A DNA stretch of 64,000 bases from Hymenobacter sp. BRD128 (GCF_013256625.1 NZ_CP053908.1:1426001-1490000), one strand, 5' to 3'; shown: positions 44,021 to 51,858, numbered from the stretch's first letter. Notes: generated by a model not told the origin, from the sequence alone. A program made the numbers and translations.

Positions 44021-44028
44021 CAAAGGTA
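44021..44028 (-). promoter_or_regulatory. Promoter of tRNA-Asp copy 1
   Basis: TACCTTTG on the minus strand, preceded after a 21-bp spacer by TTG; copy 2 has the same two boxes with the same spacing although the spacer sequence differs. Confidence 0.65.
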
Positions 44029-44110
44029 AGGAAATAAAATTGGCTTTCACAAGCCGGAGTTGAAAAAAGTACTTAATCGGGCAGCATCATCCCGGCAGTA
44101 GCCGGCAAAG

Positions 44111-44147
44111 CAAAAGGCCCTTCCCGGGAGCAGGAGGGGCCTTTTTT
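44111..44147 (-). terminator. Terminator of tRNA-Asp copy 2
   Basis: Hairpin equivalent to that of copy 1, with CCCGGGA instead of CCTGGGG in the loop region. Confidence 0.75.
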
Positions 44148-44155
44148 AAACGGAG

Positions 44156-44229
44156 CGGTCTGGACGGGACTCGAACCCGCGACCTCCGCCGTGACAGGGC
44201 GGCATTCTAACCAACTGAACTACCAAACC
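44156..44229 (-). tRNA. tRNA-Asp (anticodon GTC), copy 2
   Basis: Same sequence as copy 1, 254 bp away; anticodon loop CTGTCAC. Both are transcribed on the minus strand from their own promoters. Confidence 0.95.
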
Positions 44230-44274
44230 GTTTTGCCTTACCAGAAAACGTCACCGTTTTCCGCTTTGGTGCTG

Positions 44275-44282
44275 CAAAGGTA
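44275..44282 (-). promoter_or_regulatory. Promoter of tRNA-Asp copy 2
   Basis: TACCTTTG on the minus strand with TTG 21 bp upstream, as in copy 1. The repeat ends exactly at this element, so the upstream box is independently conserved. Confidence 0.65.
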
Positions 44283-44408
44283 GGGCTAGCCAAAAGCCTC
44301 ATACAAGCCGAGGGAGCAAAAAAGCGGCTTTTGGCGCTCCCGGCAAACGTTGTAGGTTGTTTTTCAGGCTCATTATTTTGGGGCGGGCTAGCTGCCGGAG
44401 TTTGGGTT

Positions 44409-44416
44409 TACCTTTG
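44409..44416 (+). promoter_or_regulatory. -7 element upstream of accA
   Basis: TACCTTTG fits TAnnTTTG, about 105 bp before the accA ATG. No clear -33 box at standard spacing. Confidence 0.45.
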
Positions 44417-44520
44417 CCGCCCGGCATTTAGCGGACCGGCAGCGGGCGCCAGTTGGCGGGTTGCTTCCTGCTATGTCTACCCAATTATTCTTCAGAAAAC
44501 AGGAACCTCAGACCTGACTT

Positions 44521-45467
44521 ATGCTGCTTGACTTTGAACAACCCATCGCCGCGCTGGAAGGCAAATTGCAGGAAATGCAGAAGCTGGCGGCCGAGAGCGA
44601 CGTTGATGTAACGGAGGCGGTAGTGGCCCTGGAGGCCAAAATCAATTCCCTCAAAAAGGAAACCTACGCCAACCTCACCCGCTGGCAGCGGGTGCAGCTT
44701 TCGCGCCACCCCGAGCGGCCTTACACCCTCGACTACATCGGCGGCATGGCCGACAAATTTGTGGAGCTGCACGGCGACCGCACCGTGGCCGACGACAAGG
44801 CGATGGTGGGCGGTTTTGGCGAGCTCGACGGACAGCCGGTGATGTTTATCGGCCAGCAAAAGGGCCATAATACCAAGCAGCGGCAGTTTCGCAACTTCGG
44901 CATGCCCAACCCCGAGGGCTACCGCAAGGCCCTGCGCCTGATGAAGCTAGCCGAGAAATTCAACGTGCCCGTGGTGACGCTCATCGACACGCCCGGCGCG
45001 TTTCCGGGCCTGGAGGCCGAGGAGCGCGGGCAGGGCGAGGCCATTGCCCGCAACCTGAAGGAGATGTTTATGCTGAAAGTGCCGGTGGTGTGCGTCATCA
45101 TCGGCGAAGGAGCTAGCGGCGGGGCGCTGGGCATCGCCATCGGTGACCGCGTGCTGATGCTGGAAAATACTTGGTACTCGGTGATTTCGCCTGAGTCGTG
45201 CAGCAGCATTTTGTGGCGCTCCTGGGATTACAAGGAGCAGGCCGCTGAGGCGCTTAAGCTCACGGCCACCGACATGCAGCAGGCCGGCCTGGTCGATGGC
45301 ATTATCGAGGAGCCGCTCGGGGTGCCCACACCAACCCCGAGCAAATGATTGCTACTCTGAAGCAAACGCTCATTGACACGCTCAGGGAGCTGGCCGCGCT
45401 GCCCGCCGAGGAGCGCATCTCGCAGCGCATCGACAAGTTTTCGGCGATGGGCGTGGTGGTGGAATAA
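44521..45467 (+). CDS. accA: Acetyl-CoA carboxylase carboxyltransferase alpha, frameshifted
   Basis: Carboxyltransferase half of acetyl-CoA carboxylase, first step of fatty-acid synthesis; works with AccD. The main frame has [78 protein letters not shown], and [20 protein letters not shown]. It ends early at 45348 after EEPLG. In the -1 frame the normal C-terminus follows: [20 protein letters not shown], then [12 protein letters not shown], to a stop at 45467. One added G in the run 45319-45322 joins them into a 315-residue protein of normal length. Because AccA is generally essential, a sequence error is a likely explanation. Confidence 0.92.
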
Positions 45468-45472
45468 CGTCG

Positions 45473-45583
45473 GTCATGCGCACTTTGCGACCCGAAGGAA
45501 GCATCTGCTCTTGGCTGTTTTCCTCAGATTTACTAAAACTTGCGGCGCTAGCTTGATAAGATGCTTCGCAGGCGCCGCATGAC
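45473..45583. repeat. REP-like palindrome, GTCATGCG type
   Basis: GTCATGCG...GAAGGAAGCATCT is mirrored by AGATGCTTCG...GCCGCATGAC over 111 bp between accA and the metallo-hydrolase gene. Same general design as the elements at 31374 and 47915. Confidence 0.6.
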
Positions 45584-45591
45584 AGTCACGT

Positions 45592-46440
45592 ATGAAAATC
45601 CACCCGATTGATACCGGTTTATTTAAGCTCGACGGCGGCGCCATGTTTGGCGTGGTGCCCAAGAGCATGTGGCAAAAGCTGAACCCGCCCGACGCCAACA
45701 ATATGTGTGCCTGGGCCATGCGCTGTCTGCTCATTGAGGATGGCAACCGGCTGGTGCTCATCGACAACGGCATTGGGGAGAAGCAGGACGAGAAATTTCG
45801 AGGCCATTTCTACCTGCACGGCGATGACTCGCTGGAGAGGTCGCTGCAAAAGCTGAGCTTGACGAGCGCCGACGTGACGGACGTTTTCCTTACCCACCTG
45901 CACTTCGACCACTGCGGCGGCTCGGTGGTGCGCCGGCCCGATGGCGCGCTGCAAACGGCCTTTGCTAACGCTACCTATTGGAGCAACGAGGCGCACTGGC
46001 AGTGGGCCGTGCAGCCCAACGCCCGCGAAAAGGCTAGCTTTTTGCGCGAGAATATTTTGCCCATTCAAGAAAGTGGCCAGCTGAAGTTCATTGACCCTGG
46101 CGCCGGGGTGCCCGATGCGCTGCCGCAGTTCAGCGACATTCTGTTTGCCGACGGCCACACCGAAAAAATGATGGTGCCGCTGATGCAGTATAAAGGCCGC
46201 ACGCTGGCCTACATGGCCGACCTGCTGCCGAGCGCGGCGCACATTCCGCTGCCCTACGTGATGAGCTACGACGTGCGCCCGCTGCTCACGCTAGGCGAGA
46301 AGGAAGCCGTGCTGCGCCGCGCCGCCGAGGAAAACTGGGTGCTGCTGCTGGAGCATGACCCTAACCACGAAGCCTGCACGGTGCAGCTCACCGACAAGGG
46401 CATCCGCCTGAGCGAAACACTGCGCCTCAGCGAGCTATAA
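45592..46440 (+). CDS. MBL-fold metallo-hydrolase
   Basis: 282 residues, cytoplasmic. The zinc motif is complete: VFLTHLHFDHCGGSV (HxHxDH), a later His in LFADGHTEKMMVPL, Asp in TLAYMADLLPSAAHIP, and a His in LLLEHDPNHEACTV. The N-terminal RCLLIEDGNRLVLIDNGIGEKQDEKF is typical of the N-acyl-homoserine-lactonase/general hydrolase branch. No substrate can be assigned; a quorum-quenching role is not supported by context. Confidence 0.9.
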   Translation: MKIHPIDTGLFKLDGGAMFGVVPKSMWQKLNPPDANNMCAWAMRCLLIEDGNRLVLIDNGIGEKQDEKFRGHFYLHGDDSLERSLQKLSLTSADVTDVFLTHLHFDHCGGSVVRRPDGALQTAFANATYWSNEAHWQWAVQPNAREKASFLRENILPIQESGQLKFIDPGAGVPDALPQFSDILFADGHTEKMMVPLMQYKGRTLAYMADLLPSAAHIPLPYVMSYDVRPLLTLGEKEAVLRRAAEENWVLLLEHDPNHEACTVQLTDKGIRLSETLRLSEL

Positions 46441-46455
46441 GCTGATTTGCCAGCC

Positions 46456-47289
46456 ATGCCTATGCCGCCAGTTGCTGAGTCGCTCCCCATTACCTTATCG
46501 CTAGCCCTATCGGGCGGCGGGGCGCGGGGCATTGCGCACCTGGGCGTGCTGGCGGCGCTCGATGAGCTGGGTTTGCCGGTGGGCCGGCTGGCGGGCGTGA
46601 GCTCGGGGGCCATCGCGAGCGCGTTTTACGCGGCGGGCGTGGCACCCCGCGAAGTACTGAAGCTGTTTCAGGCCGTGAACGTGGTGCGGCTCACGCGGCC
46701 GATATTCGGCCAGCGCGGCCTGCTGGGGCTAGAGGCCGTGGAGCAATTGCTGGCCCGGCACCTGGGGCCAGGGTTGCGGTTTGAAGACCTGCGCCTGCCG
46801 CTGACCCTGGCGGCCACCGACCTGGTGGCGGGCGAAACGGTGTACTTCAGCCAGGGGCCACTGTTGCCGCCGCTGCTGGCTTCGTCGGCAGTGCCGATTA
46901 TCTACCGGCCGGTCGAGTATCAGGGCAAGCTGCTTGTAGATGGCGGCCTGCTCAATAACCTGCCCGTGGAGCCGCTGCTCACTAGGCCCGGCGGCGCGCC
47001 GGTGGTGGGCGTGCACTGCAACCCGCTCAACCGGGAGGCTACCCTGCCCACCCTGCGCCGGGTGCTGGAGCGCACCTTGCAGCTAGCCATCAACTCCAAC
47101 ACTCTGGCCCGGCAGGCGCAGTGCGACCTGCTGCTGGAGCCGCCCGCGCTGCTCAATTACCGCCCGCTCGACTACCGCAAATCCGTCGAACTATTTGACA
47201 TTGGCTACCGCTACACGCTGAGTCAGGGGGCCGCGCTGCGGGCGCTGCTGCCCGCGGCGGGTGCGGCATCGGCCGCCGTTTCTGGCTAG
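46456..47289 (+). CDS. Patatin-like phospholipase
   Basis: 277 residues. Ser-Asp dyad lipid acyl hydrolase: oxyanion loop LALSGGGARGIAHLGVL, nucleophile elbow GVSSG (GxSxG), and catalytic Asp in LLVDGGLLNNLPVEPLL. The length fits the small RssA-like group. No signal peptide. It lies 16 bp after the metallo-hydrolase and 30 bp before a lysophospholipid acyltransferase-like gene, so the cluster may concern membrane lipid turnover (inference). ATG at 46456 chosen. Confidence 0.93.
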   Translation: MPMPPVAESLPITLSLALSGGGARGIAHLGVLAALDELGLPVGRLAGVSSGAIASAFYAAGVAPREVLKLFQAVNVVRLTRPIFGQRGLLGLEAVEQLLARHLGPGLRFEDLRLPLTLAATDLVAGETVYFSQGPLLPPLLASSAVPIIYRPVEYQGKLLVDGGLLNNLPVEPLLTRPGGAPVVGVHCNPLNREATLPTLRRVLERTLQLAINSNTLARQAQCDLLLEPPALLNYRPLDYRKSVELFDIGYRYTLSQGAALRALLPAAGAASAAVSG

Positions 47290-47294
47290 CTTTG
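47287..47294 (+). promoter_or_regulatory. -7 element upstream of the acyltransferase
   Basis: TAGCTTTG fits TAnnTTTG. It overlaps the stop codon of the patatin gene and lies 25 bp before the next ATG. Confidence 0.45.
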
Positions 47295-47319
47295 CGGTCT
47301 TTCCGCCCTTTTATCGTTT

Positions 47320-47892
47320 ATGGCTGCGCGCAAAACCTCTACGTTCTGGTACTACATCGCTAAGGCAATTTTAGGCGTGGCCGGCTGGAAGCAAACCGGC
47401 CAGATTCCGCCCGAAATCAAGAAGTGCATGATGATTGCGGCCCCGCACACCAGCAACTGGGACCTCATCATGGCCCGCGCCGCCTTCTACATTATGGACG
47501 TGGACGTGCGCTTCACGGTAAAGAGCGAGTGGACCGAAAACCCCGTGCTAGGCTGGCTGGTAAAGGCCATCGGCGCGCTGCCCGTCAACCGCAGCCGCAA
47601 CAACAGCCTCGTCGATGGCATGGTGCAGCTCTTTAACCAGCACAATGAGCTCGTTATCCTCATCACGCCCGAAGGCACCCGCGCCTACCAGCCCAAGTGG
47701 CGCAAGGGCTTCTACTACGCGGCGCTGGAGGCCGGCGTACCCATCGTGCTAGGCTTCCTCGACTACTCTAAGCGCGAGGCCGGCGTGGGGCCGGTGTTCT
47801 GGCCCACCGGCGACTATGAGAAGGACTTAGAAGAAATTAAAGCCTTTTACCGCACTAAAAAAGGCCGCTTCCCGGAGAAGGGCGTGCGGTAG
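47320..47892 (+). CDS. PlsC-like lysophospholipid acyltransferase
   Basis: 190 residues with the acyltransferase motifs: MIAAPHTSNWDLIMARAAF (HxxxxD), GALPVNRSRNNSLVDGMV (motif II-type Arg), and LVILITPEGTRAYQPKWRKG (EGTR). Shorter than 1-acylglycerol-3-phosphate acyltransferase proper and of the soluble type common in Bacteroidetes. Transfers an acyl chain to a lysolipid or related acceptor; the precise acceptor is not evident. Confidence 0.9.
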   Translation: MAARKTSTFWYYIAKAILGVAGWKQTGQIPPEIKKCMMIAAPHTSNWDLIMARAAFYIMDVDVRFTVKSEWTENPVLGWLVKAIGALPVNRSRNNSLVDGMVQLFNQHNELVILITPEGTRAYQPKWRKGFYYAALEAGVPIVLGFLDYSKREAGVGPVFWPTGDYEKDLEEIKAFYRTKKGRFPEKGVR

Positions 47893-47914
47893 GGCTAGCC
47901 GCAAATTCAAAACA

Positions 47915-48016
47915 AAAAACGTCTGTCATGCTGAGCTTGCCGAAGCATCTCTACTGAACGACACCCTAGCGGTGCGATAGAGATGCTTCGGCAAGCTCAG
48001 CATGACAGACGTTTTT
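47915..48016. repeat. REP-like perfect palindrome, 39-bp arms
   Basis: Arms 47915-47953 and 47978-48016 (AAAAACGTCTGTCATGCTGA... and exact complement) enclose 24 bp. With A tract on one side and T tract on the other, it is also a strong bidirectional terminator between convergent genes. Shares the GTCATGCTGAGC...GAAGCATCT design with the element at 45473. Confidence 0.8.
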
Positions 48017-48039
48017 ATTTTCTATTTAAGATGAAAAAA

Positions 48040-48714
48040 TTAGTCCTGCGTGAGGGCGTAAGCCACCAGATTGGCGCCCATGCGCAGGGCCGCGTCGTGC
48101 ACGGCAGGGGTGTCTTCGGGATAGGTGCCCACGTCTTCCCAGCCGTTGCCGAGGTCGCACTCGTAGGTGTAGAAGCACACCAGGCGGCCTTTATACACGA
48201 GGCCGAAGCCCTGGGGGCGCTTGCCATCGTGCTCGTGCACCTTGGGCAGGCCGCGCGGGAACTGATATTTCTGGTGGTAGATGGGGTGGGAGAAGGGCAG
48301 CTCCACGAACTCCAGCTCGGGGAAGACCTTCTTCATCTGGGGGCGGATGAACTTGTCGAGGCCGTAGTTGTCGTCGATGTGCAGGAAGCCGCCGCCGAGC
48401 AGGTACTTGCGCAGGTTCTGGGCCTCGGCCTGGGTGAAGCTCACGTTGCCGTGGCCGGTCATGTGCAGGAAGGGGTAGCTGGGCAGCTCGGGCGCGTCGA
48501 GCTCCACGGTGGCCTCGTCGGGGGCGATGTTGGTGTGCAGCGCCTGGTTGCAGAAACCGATGAGGTTGGGCAGGCTCGTTTTGTTGGCGTACCAGTCGCC
48601 CCCGCCGCCGTAGTGCAGCTTGGCGATTTGGTAGCTGGGCGCGGCGGGCGGCACGGCGGCAGTGGTGGTGAGCAGGAGGCTAGCGGCGAGCGTCAGTAAT
48701 AAGGATTTTAGCAT
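48040..48714 (-). CDS. Exported DUF4159 protein
   Basis: 224 residues with a signal peptide (MLKSLLLTLAASLLLTTTAA). The DUF4159 core is clear: YQIAKLHYGGGGDWYANKTS, LHMTGHGNVSFTQAEAQNLR, YLLGGGFLHIDDNYGLDKFI, and LPFSHPIYHQKYQFPRGLPK. The fold is related to ThuA/glutamine-amidotransferase-like proteins; no biochemical activity is known to me. Single gene. Confidence 0.9.
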   Translation of the reverse strand: MLKSLLLTLAASLLLTTTAAVPPAAPSYQIAKLHYGGGGDWYANKTSLPNLIGFCNQALHTNIAPDEATVELDAPELPSYPFLHMTGHGNVSFTQAEAQNLRKYLLGGGFLHIDDNYGLDKFIRPQMKKVFPELEFVELPFSHPIYHQKYQFPRGLPKVHEHDGKRPQGFGLVYKGRLVCFYTYECDLGNGWEDVGTYPEDTPAVHDAALRMGANLVAYALTQD

Positions 48715-48740
48715 AATTGCGGGCCGAAGCTTATGTATTC

Positions 48741-48753
48741 TAGGAATTGCTAA
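48741..48753. repeat. 13-bp direct repeat, left boundary of RtcB island
   Basis: TAGGAATTGCTAA occurs here and again at 52308-52320. The two copies bracket five co-directional frames centred on RtcB. The right copy contains the rsmE stop codon. Confidence 0.55.
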
Positions 48754-48868
48754 TTAGGTTTGCAAGAAAGCGGTGGCAGAGACCAAAGCTACCAGGTAGA
48801 GCAAAGACATCTTGCCGAAAATGGTGGTTCAGCCGCGTCAGACTTCTAGCTAAGCCCACTTGTGCCTG

Positions 48869-49567
48869 ATGAGTACGAAACTCAAAAAGCTGCTAGCTGC
48901 CTATGAAGCGGAGCGCGCTAGCCTTACCACTGAAATGGAAGAATGCGTGGCCGAGATGGACTATGGAAAAGCTCGTTTATTCTTCAAGACTCTGGCTAGA
49001 GTAAATCAACAGCTGCAAACGCTATACAACCTTCAGGATAGTGGGCACGATGAGAAAGAGCAGCTAAGACATTCGATTAAATTTCTGGAAGAAAAAATAA
49101 TTGGTGAGAAGGAATATATGCGCCGCTACCTTGCTGAGCGCCTAGCCGAAGAAAAAGAGCAGTTAGCGAAGTTCACTCTTGCCGCTGTTTCCAAGCAAAC
49201 AACTGGTTATTCAGTGCGTAATGTTTTGGGCAAGGTGCTAGCCGGAGAAATTACAAGTTTTATACTGGTGCTTCAGGATTCGCAGCGCCTTAACTGCTAC
49301 ATCAGACTGGTTAGAAAAACACTCATGCTGACAATTCCGGAGGTTCGCCGCCATAAGCAAGAGTGCACGCTAGAGAAGCGACAAATCAAAGCTTTCATGC
49401 GGCTGGGCTTTAAGTTGTGTGACGATAAAGATAAACTGATGCTATTTGCACCGTATTCGACCTTAGAAGACGTGCAGGCACTTCAGCATAAGCTAGCCCG
49501 CATCACCTTTGATATCTTTTACTTTAAAGACCTTGCGGGCGAAACATTCATCAAATACTACCCATGA
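48869..49567 (+). CDS. Unknown protein with N-terminal coiled coil (RtcB island)
   Basis: 232 residues, no recognised family. The first 110 are charged and helical (LAAYEAERASLTTEMEECV, LEEKIIGEKEYMRRYLAERL), likely a coiled coil; the rest (FILVLQDSQRLNCYIRLVRK, FMRLGFKLCDDKDKLMLFAP, HKLARITFDIFYFKDLAGET) has alternating strands and helices. No signal peptide. It is clearly richer in A+T than its neighbours, suggesting acquisition. Its TGA overlaps the ATG of the truncated RtcB copy (ATGA). The ATG at 48869 is preferred over a GTG/TTG just upstream. Confidence 0.75.
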   Translation: MSTKLKKLLAAYEAERASLTTEMEECVAEMDYGKARLFFKTLARVNQQLQTLYNLQDSGHDEKEQLRHSIKFLEEKIIGEKEYMRRYLAERLAEEKEQLAKFTLAAVSKQTTGYSVRNVLGKVLAGEITSFILVLQDSQRLNCYIRLVRKTLMLTIPEVRRHKQECTLEKRQIKAFMRLGFKLCDDKDKLMLFAPYSTLEDVQALQHKLARITFDIFYFKDLAGETFIKYYP

Positions 49568-49731
49568 CCACCGGTAAAGACCTGCTCGCCCTCGGCTTCA
49601 AATCGGGCGAATGGTTTAAAGACGCCCTGGCGCACCTCAACGCCCACGGGCTGGAGGGCGCGGCCCGGCTAGCCTACCTCGACACGGTGAAGCAGCAGAA
49701 CATCGACGCCGTGCAACTCTCGATGCGGTAG
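49564..49731 (+). pseudogene. Truncated copy of the rtcB 5' end
   Basis: Begins MTTGKDLLALGFKSGEWFKD, about 90% like the start of the full RtcB at 50476, but lacks 25 codons in frame (between the GTGAAG and GTGGAG of the full gene) and stops after 55 codons at ...AVQLSMR. The joint falls at a six-base near-repeat, as expected for deletion by slippage. It keeps the high G+C and the ATGA overlap with the preceding unknown gene. Too short to be a ligase. Confidence 0.85.
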
Positions 49732-49762
49732 GGCATAAAAGCAACGAGAGAAAAGCAAAAAA

Positions 49763-50479
49763 ATGAAGCGGATTAAATCAGTATCGCTACTATCTGGATT
49801 GCTGCTTTTCGGCTGCAATCAAACTGGTACGAAGCCAGTTTTGGTAACAGAGAAAAGGGACGCGGGTGCAAAGAGCGACACGAATTCGGCCACTACGAAG
49901 GCAACCTTGGCAACAGCGAAAAAAGCAGCAAAGCCGGCGGATGATAAAGAACAAATTCAAACCCTCATCAGGAAAGTTCTTAAGTGGGGCGACTCGCTAC
50001 AGGTTGGGTTGCTCCCTGGGGTAGTCGATACTAAAAAGAAGGCCATTACCAGCTTAAACCTTAGCACGCACAGGCTAGACCTGGCCAAACTTCGCACAAG
50101 CGGTTTGTTTGCGGCCGAGTTTATAGAAAATTACAACAAGGTTATTTTGACGATTGACAAGCGACTTAGAAATGGCACGCAGCGATGGTTAGATGGCGAC
50201 CAGCCAGACTTTGGCTTTTCTAGAGATGTTAATGCGTGGTGCGGGTGCCAGGATGTGCCTTATGATAAGCCAAATCCCTATGATTTTGTAGAAGTAAACG
50301 TGCTTAGCAAAGGCCCGAACACGGTAGAGGCAACGTGGCACTGGGGGAAACTGCCAGTAGACGCCGACCCGGGCTGGAAAGACTTTTCCTATAAATTTAG
50401 AGCGGTAAAAGAAAACGGGGAATGGAGAATTACCTACTTGGAAGGGTTTGACTTTACAGAAGCACTTAAACCAACATGA
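49763..50479 (+). CDS. Unknown lipoprotein (RtcB island)
   Basis: 238 residues with a lipoprotein signal (SLLSGLLLFGC, Cys about 18), a Lys/Ala/Thr-rich spacer, and a globular domain (DKEQIQTLIRKVLKWGDSLQ, FIENYNKVILTIDKRLRNGT, WRITYLEGFDFTEAL) that resembles the DUF3828/SnoaL-like class; not certain. AT-richer than its surroundings. It lies between the truncated and full rtcB copies, and its TGA overlaps the RtcB ATG. Confidence 0.75.
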   Translation: MKRIKSVSLLSGLLLFGCNQTGTKPVLVTEKRDAGAKSDTNSATTKATLATAKKAAKPADDKEQIQTLIRKVLKWGDSLQVGLLPGVVDTKKKAITSLNLSTHRLDLAKLRTSGLFAAEFIENYNKVILTIDKRLRNGTQRWLDGDQPDFGFSRDVNAWCGCQDVPYDKPNPYDFVEVNVLSKGPNTVEATWHWGKLPVDADPGWKDFSYKFRAVKENGEWRITYLEGFDFTEALKPT

Positions 50480-51858
50480 CCACCGGCAAAGACCTCCTCG
50501 ACCTCGGCTTCAAATCGGGCAAGTGGTTTAAAGACGCCCTGGCGCATATCAACGCCCACGGGCTGGAAGGCGCGGTCCGGCTAGCCTACCTCGACACCGT
50601 GAAGCCGCCGGCCGAGCTGCCGCTGCGGCCCGCGCCGCTGCCCTACTTCGAGAATATCCGGGCCGAAACGGCCGTGGAGCAGCAGAACATCGACGCCGTG
50701 CGGCTCTCGATGCAGCAACTCATGCGCACGCCCACCGTGGTGACGGGCGCCGTGATGCCCGATGCCTGCCCGGCCGGGCCGGTGGGCACCATTCCGGTGG
50801 GTGGCGTGGTGGTGGCGCGCCAGGCCATTCACCCCGGTATGCACTCGGCCGACATCTGCTGCTCGGTGATGCTGACCAACCTGGGCCGCCTCGACCCCAA
50901 AACGGTGCTCGACGTGGCCCAGCAGGTGACGCACTTCGGGCCGGGCGGGCGGCTGCCCGAGCGCCAGTACGCGCTGCCCGCTGCGTTGCGAGCCGAGTTT
51001 GCCGCTAACCCATTTCTAAGCTCCGAGAAAACCCTGAGCCTGGCGCAGGAGCACCTGGGCACGCAGGGCGACGGCAACCACTTCCTGTACGTGGGCACCT
51101 CGGCCGCCACCGGCGACACGGTGCTCGTGACGCACCACGGCTCGCGGGGCGTGGGCGCGCGCCTCTACACCGAGGGCATGAAGGTGGCCGAGCGCTTCCG
51201 CCAGCAGCTCTCGCCCGAAACCGCCCCGGCCAATGCCTGGCTGCCCGCCGACTCGCCCGAGGGCGAAGCGTACTGGGCGGCGCTCCAGCTCGTGCGCCAG
51301 TGGACCAAGCTCAACCACCTCTGCCTGCACGACGATGTGGCCCAGCGCCTGCAAGCGCCGGTGCAGCAGCGCTTCTGGAACGAGCACAACTTCGTGTTTC
51401 GGGCTGGCGAGCTGTATTACCACGCCAAGGGCGCCACGCCGCTCGACCCGCAATTTATGCCCGACATCACCGGCCCGCGCATCATTCCGCTGAACATGGC
51501 CGAGCCGATTCTCATCGTGGAGGGCGAAACTACCGCCAACAACCTGGGCTTTGCCCCGCACGGCGCGGGCCGCAACCTCAGCCGCACCCGCCACAAGTAC
51601 AGCAAGGCCAGCAAAACCCAGCAGCAGTGGTTTGACGAAGAAACGCGGGGCATCGACGCTCGCTTTTTCTTCAACGAAATCGACATTTCGGAGCTGCCCA
51701 GCGCCTACAAAAACGCCGTCCAGGTGCAGCAGCAGATTGCCGAGTTCCGGCTAGCCCGCACCGTGGACGAGATTCGGCCCTACGGCTGCATCATGGCCGG
51801 CGACTGGGAGAAAAACGCCCCCTGGCGCGTGAAGAAGCGGCAGGAGAAGAAGATATGA
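50476..51858 (+). CDS. RtcB-family RNA ligase
   Basis: GTP- and Mn-dependent ligase that joins RNA 3'-phosphate and 5'-OH ends, used in RNA repair. 460 residues. Metal and catalytic positions are kept: Asp and Cys in HSADICCSVM (canonical DIGC has Cys in place of Gly here), Asn and His in GDGNHFLYV, His in VTHHGSRGVG, His in WNEHNFVF, KGATP-type loop in AKGATPLDP, and the guanylylated His in APHGAGRNLSR. The last motif and the Cys-Cys pair mark a side branch of the family rather than the E. coli or archaeal type. Overlaps both neighbours by ATGA, so translational coupling is likely. No release factor H gene is adjacent. Confidence 0.93.
   Translation: MTTGKDLLDLGFKSGKWFKDALAHINAHGLEGAVRLAYLDTVKPPAELPLRPAPLPYFENIRAETAVEQQNIDAVRLSMQQLMRTPTVVTGAVMPDACPAGPVGTIPVGGVVVARQAIHPGMHSADICCSVMLTNLGRLDPKTVLDVAQQVTHFGPGGRLPERQYALPAALRAEFAANPFLSSEKTLSLAQEHLGTQGDGNHFLYVGTSAATGDTVLVTHHGSRGVGARLYTEGMKVAERFRQQLSPETAPANAWLPADSPEGEAYWAALQLVRQWTKLNHLCLHDDVAQRLQAPVQQRFWNEHNFVFRAGELYYHAKGATPLDPQFMPDITGPRIIPLNMAEPILIVEGETTANNLGFAPHGAGRNLSRTRHKYSKASKTQQQWFDEETRGIDARFFFNEIDISELPSAYKNAVQVQQQIAEFRLARTVDEIRPYGCIMAGDWEKNAPWRVKKRQEKKI

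Larger units (their letters stand above)
43851..44028. repeat. 178-bp direct repeat, copy 1, carrying tRNA-Asp
   Basis: Nearly identical to 44105-44282 (offset 254 bp); the few differences I saw are in the terminator loop. The unit contains the minus-strand promoter -7 element, the tRNA and its terminator, so it is a complete transcription unit duplicated in tandem. Confidence 0.9.
44105..44282. repeat. 178-bp direct repeat, copy 2, carrying tRNA-Asp
   Basis: Second copy of the unit at 43851-44028. Similarity ends on both sides exactly at GCAAAG and at the -7 element. Confidence 0.9.

Noticed and set aside
43902..44229. Tandem tRNA-Asp as attachment sites of an integrated element
   Set aside because: The duplicated segment includes promoter and terminator, and no integrase or cargo lies between the copies; segmental duplication explains it.
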